NCBI GenBank assembly: GCA_030323885.1
Contig: CM059189.1
Location: 49,077,691 to 49,141,690, forward strand
Source: Branchipolynoe longqiensis
Lineage: Eukaryota > Annelida > Polychaeta > Phyllodocida > Polynoidae
Direction of reading: 5' to 3'
DNA: 64,000 nt
In this document: positions 42,042-54,162 of the stretch, in pieces
How positions within the stretch are numbered: position 1 is the stretch's first letter
Layout of the letters: each line of letters opens with the position of its first letter
Made by a program: the position numbers and the translations under genes
Notes under the pieces: generated by a model
Seen by the model: the letters and a program-made list of their open reading frames with translations, nothing else
Databases searched by the model: none
Told to the model about the DNA's origin: nothing

Positions 42042-43065
42042 TGGTTCGAAAGACCAAAGCCGGGTAGCTGCTGCGGCAGTCTGCCGACGGGACAAATTTG
42101 GTGTGCGTTTGCCCGATCAGAGCTCGATTTTCACTGCAGAAGCCCGAGCACTCCTTCTCGCATTGGAGTGTATCGAGGTATCCAACCACACTAACTATGT
42201 TATATAGAGTGATTCGTTCTCTTGCCTCCTGGTTGTTGCTGGACTGAAAACAAATCACCCTATTCTAGCAACGGTGATTTATAAAATGAACCAACTGACA
42301 ACGGATGGGTATGACATCCACCTGTGCTGGGTGCCTGGCCATGCCGGCATACAAGGAAACGAATGAGCTGATCGGGCTGCGAAGAAGGCCCTGAACTGTG
42401 ATCTTGAACCATGTCTGATCCCTCACTCTGATCTGAAACCACTAATAGCCACCCACATAAAATCCAAATGGCAACATGAGTGGGATGAAAAAATTAATAA
42501 ACTTAAAGAAATTGAACCATCTGTGGGAAAGCCTCCACAGACTCATGCGGGAGGTCGGCGGGACCAAGTGGTCCTTAGCCGCTGCCGTATTGGCCACTCG
42601 TGGCTTACACATGCTTTTCTGCTCAAGGGGGAACCTCCCCCTGAATGTATTGGGTGTCAGTCCCCGCTGACACTCAAATACATTTGACTAAGTTGCGTTG
42701 ATTTTTTGGCCCTGCGCCAACAGTTCTACACTGCAGACAGTATGCATGACCTTTTTACTGAGGTAAAACAGGAAAACATTTTAGCCTTTTTGAGGCCAGC
42801 TGGACTCTACCACCTCATATAGTTTACTAAATAGATTCTATCAATTATTAATAACACTTTTCTTTTTCTATGGGAATTTGTTTCCTTTGACCAAAAATAT
42901 ATGATTGTGAGCTTTCTAATTTAATGAGTATCTATTGGCACATAATTGATTGTCTGCCTTTACATTTAAAAGTGATGGTTTGAACAAAAAACAAGCATTT
43001 CTCGCCTTGAATATGGCCTATGCTGCCGACACGGCGTAAAGCAACCACCAATCAATCAATCAATA
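42042..43065 (+). pseudogene. RNase H-type LINE, copy C, 5'-truncated and disrupted
   Basis: It matches the RNase H domain from the TDGS strand to the 3' end and finishes in (AATC)n. The frame is broken: a deletion lies near 42206, a TGA replaces an arginine codon in the GNERAD motif at about 42364, and a stop lies near 42686. Copy C therefore cannot encode the enzyme. Confidence 0.9.
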
Positions 43066-43335
43066 AATCACCCATCTTGGTAGATCGTGGGATTCAAACC
43101 CATGGGTCAAACCAATGACTTAAAAATTGAATCTTGTCGCAAGGACTGGTTGGCTGAGGATCAGGATAATGTGACTGAATTAGATATCGGGTCATGGTGC
43201 TGGCAGCCTGGTTTCCCAGTGGGGCAGCACTATAAAGTTGCCATGAGTGTGCACTGCCCCGAGTCGGTACCCATCCTGACATGATCTTAGATGTTGCCAG
43301 GATGGAAAACTCCTGGCATCTCCAACAACCAACCA
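43066..43335 (+). mobile_element. SINE family 1 (head B), directly after the LINE tail
   Basis: Starts CACCCATCTTGGTAGATCGT within the head, abutting the (AATC)n tail of LINE copy C, and ends with GTTGCCAGGATGGAAAACTC. Part of the body near 43137 is deleted. Confidence 0.85.
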
Positions 43336-43939
43336 ACCTCCCGCGGCGGTTCGCGTCCACCCTATCCGGCCACCAGGTGGCGTGCTGCGGGACGCCCGTG
43401 TTGGGTGTGCGCGCGTGTGTGTGTGTGTGCGCGTGTGTGTGCTGTCACGTGTTCCTAATGAACCGGGTTGTTATGTTGATATCTGCTCACATATTGAGTA
43501 GCTCTGAGCTGCTCCTCTGTCAGCGCGCCTTGCCTTCAACTGGTCCCATAACCTCTCCCCCTTTACCCTGGCGTCTCGGTACTTCCGGTTCCCCCAATGA
43601 CACGTGACGATAAATAGGCCTGTTCCCTGTTGGTCCTGGCCGGTGCATTTCTCCTGAGCTTCCCCCCCCCCCGCCCCCTCCCAAACCAAGTTGCTCCTGC
43701 TGTTTAGCTGTCCCTGCCCGTAATGCCCCAGTGGGAGTTACCTCAGACACATCACTGCCCCTGTGTGCCGCCCTAATTCCAGCATCTCGCTTTCAGCTGC
43801 ACAACGCTCAAAGCCTCAATCTAAACAGCAATCCCCTTGCGCAGATTGCCGAGGTCGGACTTGAGTAGCCGTTTACTGTCATAACTGTCCAAATGGCCAT
43901 CACACAGTCACTACTAGTAACCTCTATAGAAGAGGAGAG
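43336..43939. other. unclassified stretch
   Basis: Contains a (GT)n-rich tract at 43407-43445 and a C-run at about 43662. No gene is recognised. Confidence 0.5.
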
Positions 43940-44030
43940 TCATTTGTCTCGAATCAAGGCGGAGCTTAGGAACCCAGCCCGAGGCCGTAGATCCGGCTTC
44001 CCAGGGTGCGCTTATGATGGATCGCCACCC
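43940..44030 (+). repeat. dispersed repeat, copy 1
   Basis: CTCGAATCAAGGCGGAGCTT through GAACCCAGCCCGAGGCCGTA and GGCTTCCCAGGG to TTATGATGGATCGC. An inverted, slightly longer copy lies at 49655-49745. Confidence 0.75.
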
Positions 44031-44171
44031 AGTCTACGTTGGTGGGTGGGAATTAACGTTTTTGCGCTTTATCACCGGGGCTAAATTATTCCGAAGGATC
44101 AGAAGGACTTTCTTAGAAGGGGCCTGCAATCAGACAGTCTGCGCTGAGCCGAAACACAGCTGAATAAAATA

Positions 44172-44708
44172 TGGCTGTTGGGTGTCGCACAAGGCGTATT
44201 GCATCAGCAGCTGTAAATCTCAGTACCGAGGAAGTGTGTGTGTGGGGCTTCAATTTGTGTCGCACGAGGCGTATTGCATCAGCAGCTGTAAATCTCAGTA
44301 CCGAGCAAGAGTGTGTGGGGCTTCAATTTGTGTCGCACAAGGCGTATTGCATCAGCAACTGTAAATCTCAGTACCGACCAAGTGTGTGTGTGGGGCTTCA
44401 GTTTCTGTCACACGAGGCGTATTGCATCAGCAGCTGTAAATCTCAGTACTGAGCAAGTGTGTGTGTGGGGCTTCAGTTTGTGTCGCACAAGGCATATTGC
44501 ATCAGCAGCTGTAAATCTCAGTACTGAGCAAGTGTGTGTGTGGGGCTTCAGTTTGTGTCGCACGAGGCGTATTGCATCAGCAGCTGTAAATCTCAGTACC
44601 GAGCAAGTGTGTGTGTGTGGGGCTTCAGTTTGTGTCGCACGAGGCGTATTGCATCAGCAGCTGTGAATCTCAGTACCGAGCAAGTGTGTGTGTGGGGCTT
44701 CAGTTTGT
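44172..44708. repeat. 71-75-bp satellite, about 7 copies
   Basis: The unit is GTGTGGGGCTTCAGTTTGTG, then TCGCACGAGGCGTATTGCAT and CAGCAGCTGTAAATCTCAGT, then ACCGAGCAA and (GT)n. Length varies with the GT count. Confidence 0.95.
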
Positions 44709-44711
44709 AGT

Positions 44712-45058
44712 TGTTGGTTGGTTGTTGGAGCTTTACATCCTGGCAACATCTAAGGTCATATCAGGACGGGCACTGACTTGTGACAGTGCACACTCATGGT
44801 GACTTTATAGTGCTGCTCCAGTGGGAGACCAGGCCACCAGCATCATGACCTGATATCCGACTCAGTCATATTATCCTGACACTGAGCCAACCAGACCTTT
44901 CCCTATCCCAATAATGCCGAGCGCTTGGCTAGAAAGCGACAAGTTAAAATTTTTATGTCATTAGTTTGACTCGAGCAGGGTTGGTGCCTGTGAGTTCGAA
45001 TCCCACGATCTACCAAAATGGGAGAAGGATGCTCAACTCATTCGGCCATCCAATCTGG
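44712..45058 (-). mobile_element. SINE family 1 (head B), near full length
   Basis: On the minus strand it starts ACCAGATTGGATGGCCGAAT, passes TTTTGGTAGATCGTGGGATT and CGAACTCACAGGCACCAACC, and has the full body and the tail to (AACC)n. Confidence 0.88.
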
Positions 45059-45258
45059 TACAGTTTGTAGTAGTCGGTGTACAACTTATGTTCGACACAA
45101 CATCCATATGACTGTCTGCTCCATGCAGTTCCCGCCCTCGTCTGATCTGAAGTGTTTTATATCGCTGCGCATCTTGTTCCATATATAATATAGAAAGCCT
45201 GGGTAAATGCCCCATACACATCCTGTTCTGTCCATTCTCGATGAAGTATGTCATCTTA

Positions 45259-45848
45259 TGGTGCAGTCACACTACGACGCTTCTCCCGGCGACCGTCAGC
45301 GTTGAAAATAAAATCTTGCGCGTTGAGAAACGTCCAACTTTTCGGCGGTTTGGGGGAAAAGTTTGGCGTCAGTGCGGCATGTTATTCGGGCGCGGCCAAC
45401 GGGTGTCGACGCGTGAGGAAAAAAAAAAAAGAAGAGTTTGGCGCGATGTCTTCATATGGCCTTAGATGTTGCTAGGGCGTAAAACAGCAACGACCCAGTT
45501 TGGCGCAACGTGTGGGAACGACCGTCCCGCGCGCGTGGTGACTGCCTAGTGTTGCCATAACGATATTCCAGCGATGGCAACGTCCTTCTGACGTCGCCAT
45601 AATATTGGAACCCACGCGTTGACGTGCGCTGACGTTTTTTTTTTTTTTTTACATGCTTAAAACCTTGGGCGACCGGCAACGCGCGCCGACGTTGTCCGCC
45701 GACCATCAATGTCAAAGATAGTGTACCGACGTGTACCGACGCGCTCATAACGCACCACCAGCGCGTCCAGACATTTCACTTATTATCGCCCAAAATCACT
45801 ACACGTTGCCGTGTCGCCGGCGAGAAGCGTCGTAGTGTGACTGCACCA
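45259..45848. mobile_element. Inverted-repeat DNA element 2 (MITE-like), 590 bp, TTA target duplication
   Basis: The ends TGGTGCAGTCACACTACGAC and the complementary right end match for about 35 bp, on through GCTTCTC and CGGCGAC. TTA flanks at 45256-45258 and 45849-45851. The interior repeats GACG/CGTC words. A ~40-bp SINE family 1 tail (GATGTTGCTAGGGCGTAAAA) lies inside at about 45455-45495, and a T18 run at about 45637. There is no transposase. The TTA duplication fits PIF/Harbinger-type elements by general knowledge. Confidence 0.88.
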
Positions 45849-45851
45849 TTA

Positions 45852-46330
45852 CTTTGGGATGGATGCCATTGATGTGCTTTGGCATAGTTGCTGTTTGTGA
45901 TTAACTTACAGATTAACTTACAGATCCTCTTCTGGCTGATCTAGACCCTATTGGGCCTCTAATGCCAGCTCGTTATGGTAAAAAAGAACTATTTCGTTGT
46001 TTGCACACATATGGAGGTCGATGGAGCCCTGAATTGTGGGTGCCCTCTCCAATGTCTATCCAGCCTTCTTTGATATTGCCTTAGTTGACTGTAGAGGTGT
46101 AGGTGTAGGGGCATTGCTCTCAGCCTACAGCGTCATTTTAAACTTTAAGTAAATGGAGTCACTCAGAAATGTACAGTAGACATTTGTACCGTCATTCATC
46201 TGGTCGGAAGGAATGGTTTCGTTTATTGCCGGTCTATATATAACTCGGCGGAACGTGATCTGAAGCTGGTTTCCAATATCTGTGTAAAGTCTATGGCTCG
46301 AATCTGTGGTTGTGTAGGCAGGTTATAGTG
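45852..46330. other. unclassified stretch
   Basis: Nothing recognised. Confidence 0.5.
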
Positions 46331-47103
46331 AAATCAATACAGACAAAGAGAAAGGAAGAGTATAAAGTGTGAAAGTAGAGAGAGAGTCAAGCCCTCTGGT
46401 TTATTATTTATATGGTACATGGATTCAGTGTAGAGTATCACCCCACCCTTTTCCCGCAATGAGAAACAAGCATTCTTAGGTCTACCAATAGGCATCCAGC
46501 ATTCCTGGTCCCCATGGATACCAGTGATCTGCCCACCACCACCAAGCTGTGTTGCTCCGCTGGCCACCATCTGCCTTGAGCCTGAGTGTGGTGATCCTAA
46601 CTAGCACTGTAAACCCAACCAGTAGCAGCTAACTAGACCAAAAACCCATCTACAATGGAATGAGCCTGGAAATGATTGTAGTTGGATCCTACTGAGGTCC
46701 ATGATTAATCAACATTAACGTACTTACTAACGCAATAGGCCCCACCTGAGATTACCATGAACGTAAGTTCAATCACAAAGGCCCACCCTACATCCCCCAT
46801 CACCCTTTCAAAGAGTATGTTACTACTAGAAAGATAATCAGTTATGCCCCACCCCCTACTAACGCCTACCATACTAGTCTAACATAGTTACCTCCCCGTA
46901 TATGTTTCTTTTTTCTCTTATCTTGTTCTTTACCTACCATTCATGTACCAATCTTTTGCTTATTTTCCTGTAATTGTCTATTTGTATATTGTTGTAGATT
47001 TGTTTACTGTGTAGAGGCAATTGTGATTAGGGCTGGAAGACCAGTGCATTAGCACTGACAACATGTTATTCAGAGGAATAAAAACACTTGAACAAAAAAA
47101 AAA
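46331..47103 (+). other. possible retroposed 3' end with poly(A)
   Basis: AATAAA at 47077-47082 is followed after 11 bases by A10 at 47094-47103. That is the arrangement of a polyadenylated transcript copied into the genome. Upstream is T-rich and C-rich 3'UTR-like sequence. No coding domain is recognised, and the 5' limit is unknown. Confidence 0.4.
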
Positions 47104-47724
47104 GAGGGGGTGAGAGGGTAGGCTCTGAGTGTCCCTTACACACAGTCCTGCCAGCACCACTATGTCTATTTACATCTCAATCAGGCACCACCAGCACCTA
47201 CATATACACATACATGAACCTGGTCACATATACCCGATCAGTAATAGAACATTTGCATTCCCCCACCAATGCATTAAATCGGAATATTTTACATCTGTAT
47301 ATGATCCCATCCTTTTAATGCCGGGCTGTGCCTGAATGACAAAGCTGATAAAAGCGTATGTCGCTCACTCAATTCAACACCCTCTATCCACATACCTAAT
47401 GCCGGGTTGTGACTAAGTGGACAAACCCTAAACAAGTGAATACTTCTGCAGTCGGGTGTGAATCTTGGCAGTTGTGACGTTCTGCAGGCAGTGGTGAACT
47501 GACTCCCGGTTTGTGACGCGCCCGTTGGACATCTGCGAGCCATCGACCACTTTGTGCGAAGAGCCAGTAACACGGAATCAAAGATCTGCGCCTTTTTGAT
47601 GATTTCCACAATTTTCAATGAAAAAGCGAACAGGATGGGCTTGGTATTTGATACTTGGCACTTGGTACTTGGCACGGCAAGAAAATTGCAGGCAATTGAT
47701 CGGAAATGCATGGCCTAACAGTGT
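47104..47724. other. unclassified stretch
   Basis: No recognised gene or repeat. The minus frame at 47289-47711 has no known domain. Confidence 0.5.
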
Positions 47725-48415
47725 GGCCCTGCATGACCTAACACCACAGCTCTGCATGATCTGATATCATGGTCCTGCATGATCTGACAGCATGGCCCTG
47801 CATGATCTGACAGCATGGCCCTGCATGGCATGACATCATGACCATGCATGATCTAACATCACACACAGGGCTGCATGACTTGAAAATATGACCGTGTATG
47901 ACCTGACAGCACAGCTCTGCAAATGGTGTCAGTTTGGTTTTACATGACCTGACAGCACCGCCCTGTATGGTTTGACAGCACCGCCCTTCATGACCTGACA
48001 GTACAGTTGTGCATGACCTGACATCATGTCCATGCATGATCTGACAGCATGGCCCTGAAAACCCTGTCAGCATGGCTGTGCAATACCTGACAGCATGGTC
48101 CTGCATGACCTGATAACACGGCCCTCTATTGTCTGACAGCATGACCCCGCATGTCCTGTCAGCATGGCTCTACATGACCTGACACAACATCCCTACATGT
48201 CCTGTCAGTATGGTCGTGCATGACCTGACCACATAGCCCTGCATCCCAGCAAGCCATACTGGCATATTCGTGCATGTCCTGTCACATTGGCTGTGCATGA
48301 CCTGACTACACAATCATGCATGTCCTGTCAGCATGACCTGACATGGTCACGCATGGCCTCACTACACATCCCTCCATGTCCTATCAGCATGACCTTGCAT
48401 GACCTGACGGCGCGG
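47725..48415. repeat. ~23-bp degenerate minisatellite, about 29 copies
   Basis: The unit approximates CATGACCTGACAGCATGGCCCTG, with many substitutions and length changes. It is clearly older than the neighbouring arrays. Confidence 0.9.
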
Positions 48416-48589
48416 TGTCCGCTGCCGTCCCCCACCAGGAAGCCCCACTACTTACTGACTGGGAATCCTTGAAGGACGGCGCCTCCCACTGTGTAATTAA
48501 GTTAAGGGCTTCACCCCGAGTAACACAGCGCTCAGGCGGGCACCGGTCCGGCCGGCCTTCACCGCTTTTTTTAGCCGCCGTGCCTGAGG

Positions 48590-49230
48590 GGCGGCATGTC
48601 CCTCACCACGCCCATCGGACGGCGGCATGGCTCATCACCACGCCCATTGGACGGCGGCATGTCTCATCACCACGCCCATTGGATGGCGGCATGTCCCATC
48701 ACCACACCCATTGGATGGCGGCATGTCTCATCACCACACCCATTGGATGGCGGCATGTCCCATCACCATGCCCATTGGATGGCGGCATGTCTCATCACCA
48801 CACTCATTGGACCGTGGCATGTCCCATCACCACGCCCATCGGACGGCGGCTTGTCCCATCACCACGCCCATTGGACGGCGGCATGTCCCATCACCACACC
48901 CATCGGACGGCGGCATGTCCCATCACCACGCCCATCGGACGGCGGCATGTCTCATCACCATGCCCATTGGACAGGAGCATGTCTCATCACCACACTCATT
49001 GGACGGCGGCATGTCCCATCACCACACCCATCGGACAGCGGCATGTCCCATCACCACACCCATTGGATGGCGGCATGTCCCATCACCACACCCATCGGAC
49101 GGCGGCATGTCCCATTAACACACCCATCGGATGGTGGCATGTCCCATCACCATGCCCATTGGACGGCGGCATGTCCCATCACAACGCCCGTGTCCGATGG
49201 GCGGCATGTCCCATCACACTCACCAGGACA
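48590..49230. repeat. 32-bp minisatellite, about 20 copies
   Basis: The unit is GGCGGCATGTCCCATCACCA CGCCCATTGGAC. Units vary T/C in CATCAC and G/A in TGGAYGG. Confidence 0.96.
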
Positions 49231-49268
49231 TGCCCTTGATGCCAAAGTACACTCTTAACTTGAGAGGA

Positions 49269-49575
49269 GCGGGACGTAGCTGAGGTGGTAGAGTGTCCAC
49301 CTGTGAAGCTGTCAGTCATCGGATCGATCCTTCTCAGTGGACCGATTTGCAGTTTGGGCTATTTTCTGTTCCAACCAGTGGTCCACAAAGGCTGTGGTAT
49401 GTCCTGTCCTGTCTCTGGGAAAGTGCATATAAAAGACCCCTTGCTGGTTATCTGAAAGAGCAGCCTATGTGGTGGCACAGGTTTCCTCCAAAGAAATGTC
49501 AGAATGACCATATGTTTGACGTCCAATAGATGATGATAAAATCAATTCGCTCTAGAGGCGTCATTAAATAAAACA
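49269..49575 (+). mobile_element. SINE family 2, full length with tRNA head
   Basis: Starts GCGGGACGTAGCTGAGGTGG (A-box-like), then CATCGGATCGATCC (B-box-like). Body landmarks are CCGATTTGCAGTTTGGGCTA, TTCCAACCAGTGGTCCAC, TGTCCTGTCTCTGGG and ATATAAAAGACCCC. It ends GCGTCATTAAATAAAACAAG. It is the most complete family 2 copy here. Confidence 0.9.
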
Positions 49576-49654
49576 AGCTGTACTTTTGTTCTCTGGACTT
49601 GACTGCTGCTGTTGATCGGGTGTCAAAGCCCTGACTGTCAGACCGTTGACTGCG

Positions 49655-49745
49655 TGTGACCATGCGATCCATCATAAACGCACCCTGTCACAACTCCGTC
49701 CCGGGAAGCCGGGTTTATAGCCTCGGCCTGGGTTCATAAGGTCTG
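49655..49745 (-). repeat. dispersed repeat, copy 2 (inverted)
   Basis: On the minus strand it has CTCAAATCGAGGCAGACCTT, GAACCCAGGCCGAGG and GGCTTCCCGGG to TTTATGATGGATCGC. It matches 43940-44030 apart from an extra 17-21 bp. Confidence 0.75.
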
Positions 49746-50524
49746 CCTCGATTTGAGTCATGAGGATAGGATAGCCTTAGCCGCTGCCACGTCCATCTAG
49801 AGATGGGCCTAGTTGTGACTCAAACTGAGTTGGCGGGTGAGTGTGTGTTCAGATCCCGCCTGTTGTCGGCTGGGACTGACAATACTCTGTCTGTCCCGAG
49901 GCTACCTACACTAGGTACACTCTTCACTTGACTGCTGTTGCTCGGGGGTTAGACCCCAAAATAGCCAACGTCTGACGGACCTGGGTCAATCTCTGAAATG
50001 GAGTACTATTTTTGTGACATGGAAGCCAAGAATGAAAACATTCCAAATTATAGCAGAAGAGATTCCAAATAATAGCAGAATGCATATTCATGTGAAGGTT
50101 TACATGTAGATATTTCAGAGTTGAAAACATAGCTATTTCACTTTTGATTTTCATCTTATGCAAGTTTTAAGATGTCCCATGTAACATGGAAATATTAAAC
50201 ACACATCCATAACATCATTTTTAATGTACACAACACATTCAAACCAGATTTGATTGATTACAGTTAAACAAACAAAGTTATGTCTTACAAGAAAAAATTT
50301 GAAACAAAGTTGAAAGAAAATCTTTGTTTATTTTGATGTAAATGTGTAATTTTCACATTTTTACCTCAGCACAAAATGCTGTGGAATATAGTAAGTGCAT
50401 ATAGGATCGCTAGCATGTTTAATACCAGTGTATGAGGCAACAATAATTATTTTACTTGCTATTAAAAAAAGAAAGAATTAATTATGTCCATCGTAACATG
50501 GATACCAAATATGTAGTACCCAGC
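49746..50524. other. unclassified stretch
   Basis: From 50000 strongly AT-rich, with no gene or repeat recognised. Confidence 0.5.
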
Positions 50525-52557
50525 AATGGAGATTGGACCCACACACACACACACTCAGTGTCCCACTGACCCCTTTATGGAGATTGGACCCACACACACA
50601 CTCAGTGTCCCACTGACCCCTTTATGGAGATTGGACCCACACACACTCAGTGTCCCACTGACCCCTTTATGGAGATTGGACCCACACACACACTCAGTGT
50701 CCCACTGACCCCTTTATGGAGATTGGACCCACACACACACTCAGTGTCCCACTGACCCCTTTATGGAGATTGGACCCACACACACACTCAGTGTCCCACT
50801 GACCCCTTTATGGAGATTGGACCCACACACACTCAGTGTCCCACTGACCCCTTTATGGAGATTGGACCCACACACACACACTCAGTGTCCCACTGACCCC
50901 TTTATGGAGATTGGACCCACACACACACTCAGTGTCCCACTGACCCCTTTATGGAGATTGGACCCACACACACACTCAGTGTCCCACTGACCCCTTTATG
51001 GAGATTGGACCTACACACACTCATTTGGGGACCCCAACACTCAGTACCCCACTGACCCCTTTATGGAGATTGGACTCACGCACACACACTCAGTGTCCCA
51101 CTGACCCCTTTATGGAGATTGGACCCACACACACACTCAGTGTCCCACAGAGCCGTTTATGGAGATTGGACCCACACACACACTCAGTGTCCCACTGACC
51201 CCTTTATGGAGATTGGACCCACACACACACTCAGTGTCCCACAGAGCCGTTTATGGAGATTGGACCCACACACACACTCAGTGTCCCACTGACCCTTTTA
51301 TGGAGATTGGACCCACACACACACTCAGTGTCCCACTGACCCCTTTATGGAGATTGGACCCACACACACTCAGTGTCCCACTGACCCCTTTATGGAGATT
51401 GGACCCCACACACACTCAGTGTCCCACTGACCCCTTTATGGAGATTGGACCCACACACACACTCAGTGTCCCACTGACCCCTTTATGGAGATTGGACACA
51501 CACACTCAGTGTCCCACTGACCCCTTTATGGAGATTGGACCCACACACACACTCAGTGTCCCACTGACCCCTTTATGGAGATTGGACCCACACACACTCA
51601 GTGTCCCACTGACCCCTTTATGGAGATTGGACCCACACACACACTCAGTGTCCCACTGACCCCTTTATGGAGATTGGACCCACACTCAGTGTCCCACTGA
51701 CCCCTTTATGGAGATTGGACTCACACACACACTCAGTGTCCCACTGACCCCTTTATGGAGATTGGACCCACACTCAGTGTCCCACTGACCCCTTTATGGA
51801 GATTGGACCCACACACACACTCAGTGTCCCACTGACCCCTTTATGGAGATTGGACCCACACACACACACTCAGTGTCCCACTGACCCCTTTATGGAGATT
51901 GGACCCACACACACACTCAGTGTCCCACTGACCCCTTTATGGAGATTGGACCCACACACACACTCAGTGTCCCACTGACCCCTTTATGGAGATTGGACCC
52001 ACACACACACTCAGTGTCCCACTGACCCCTTTATGGAGATTGGACCCACACACACACTCAGTGTCCCACTGACCCCTTTATGGAGATTGGACCCACACAC
52101 ACACTCAGTGTCCCACTGACCCCTTTATGGAGATTGGACCCACACACACACACTCAGTGTCCCACTGACCCCTTTATGGAGATTGGACCCACACACACAC
52201 AGTGTCCCACTGACCCCTTTATGGAGATTGGACCCACACACACACACTCAGTGTCCCACTGACCCCTTTATGGAGATTGGACCCACACACACACTCAGTG
52301 TCCCACTGACCCCTTTATGGAGATTGGACCCACACACACACTCAGTGTCCCACTGACCCCTTTATGGAGATTGGACCCACACACACACTCAGTGTCCCAC
52401 TGACCCCTTTATGGAGATTGGACCCACACACACACACACACTCAGTGTCCCACTGACCCCTTTATGGAGATTGGACCCACACACACTCAGTGTCCCACTG
52501 ACCCCTTTATGGAGATTGGACCCACACACACACTCAGTGTCCCACTGACCCCATTAC
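50525..52557. repeat. ~47-bp minisatellite with internal (CA)n, about 43 copies
   Basis: The unit is GGAGATTGGACCC, (AC)3-10, TCAGTGTCCCACTGACCCCTTTAT. Units differ almost only in the number of CA steps. Two CAGAGCCG variants (near 51149 and 51241) and one insertion at about 51010-51045 mark sub-blocks. Confidence 0.97.
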
Positions 52558-52566
52558 GCAGACAAT

Positions 52567-52897
52567 GGTTGGTTGGTTGTTGAAGTTTTACATCCTGGCA
52601 ACATCTATGGTCATATCCGGACGGTTATCTACTAGTGACAGTGCCCACTCATGGTGACTTTATAGTGCTGCTCCACTGGGAAATTAGGCTGCCAGCACCA
52701 TGACCCGATATCCCCCTCAGTCACATTGTCCTGACGCTGAGCTAACGAGTCCTTGCCCTATCCTAGTAATGCCAAGCGCCAGGCTAGGAAGCAACAAGTA
52801 TCAATTTGATAAGATATTAGTTTGACCCGACCTGGAACCAAACTCTCTATCTTCCGCACGTGAGGTCCGCGTTCTAACGATTCGGCCACTGGTAAGG
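52567..52897 (-). mobile_element. SINE family 1 (head A), near full length
   Basis: On the minus strand it starts GTGGCCGAATCGTTAGAACG, then GTCAAACTAATATCTTATCA and the full body, with tail CAGGATGTAAAACTTCAACAACC. It abuts the 47-bp array. Confidence 0.88.
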
Positions 52898-52924
52898 GTA
52901 AATTATTTAGCATTTCAGCGAGTT

Positions 52925-53295
52925 CGTCCAACATGGACAGGAGCGCAGTCGGTGTGCCGAGTGGAGGCTGTCGTGCTACAGATTTTATCTGACATATGAC
53001 AGTAGCAGAGTTGGTGTTCCAAGTGGAGGCTGTTGTTCCACAGATTTGGCCCAACTTGGACAGTATCGCAGTTGGTGTGCTGAGTGGAGGCTGTCGTTCT
53101 ACAAATTTGATCCGACATAGGACAGTAGCAGAGTCGGTGTGCCGAGTGGAGGCTGTCACTCCACAGATTTTATTCGACATGGACAGTAGCAGAGTCAGTG
53201 TGCCAAGTGGAGGCTGTCGCTCCACAGATTTTATTCGACATGGACAGTAGCAGAGTCGGTGTGCCGAGTAGAGGCTGTCGTTCCACAGGCTGTTT
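52925..53295. repeat. ~60-bp minisatellite, about 6 copies
   Basis: The unit is AGCAGAGTCGGTGTGCCGAG, then TGGAGGCTGTCGYTCCACAG and ATTTTATTCGACATGGACAGT. Confidence 0.93.
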
Positions 53296-53617
53296 CCACT
53301 GGTACAAGACCGGACTGCAGTGTTTTCTCCTCGGCATTGCATGTCTGCAAATTGCTGCTCGCGTGTAACAGGTGGGGAAAACAGATGCACTGAGCCAACT
53401 CTGTCAGAGTATTCTTAATGGACTCATTCAATTTGTTACCAAGATATAAACTGTGTGGATATGAGAATGGTGTCAACGGTTACACATGCTGTGAATATGG
53501 TCGTACAACTGTAGTGGTAAAAGGTGCAATAAACCCAAGTACTAACTTATATATCACCACCACCCATCTCTATCCAACATGCCAGAGACCTTTCAAGTCA
53601 CTTAACATTTCGTTTTG
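53296..53617. other. unclassified stretch
   Basis: No recognised gene or repeat. Confidence 0.5.
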
Positions 53618-53915
53618 CTAGAACGTGGGATTCGAATCCACGAGTTCGAACCCCGGTCGAGTCAAACCAATGACTTAAAAATGGATACTTGTCGCTTCAT
53701 AGCCAGGTGCTCAACATTATTAGGATAGGGCAAGGACTGGTTGGCTCGGTGTCAGGATAATGTGACTGAGTGGGATGTCAGGTCAGGGTGGTGGCAGCCT
53801 GGTCTCCCAGTGGGGCAGCCATATAAAGTCACCATGAGTGTGCACTGTCACAAGTCAGCCTGATATGACCTTAGATGTTGCCAGGACATAAAACTGCAAC
53901 AACCAGCCAACAACC
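53618..53915 (+). mobile_element. SINE family 1 (head B), head truncated
   Basis: Starts at the double B-box-like part (GGGATTCGAATCCACGAGTT then CGAACCCC) and keeps the whole body and tail to CAACAACCAGCCAAC. Confidence 0.88.
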
Positions 53916-54162
53916 TTAACATTTGACGTTGAAGGTGATGGATTGAGTCAAACCTAAGGGAAGCCATGTGCAAGAGCAATGAAGAATCAGCAGCAATATC
54001 ACATTGATCCAACAACCTGCTGTCACGTGACCAGGCGGCAGATCACGTGGGGCGTATGGCCCAATGGCAGGCACGATTTGTGGGCAACCTGTTGGCCGTG
54101 GGAGAGTTTCTGTCGCGGCGACATGAGCCGCATATCCCTCCCTCTCCATCTAGCCTGACACT

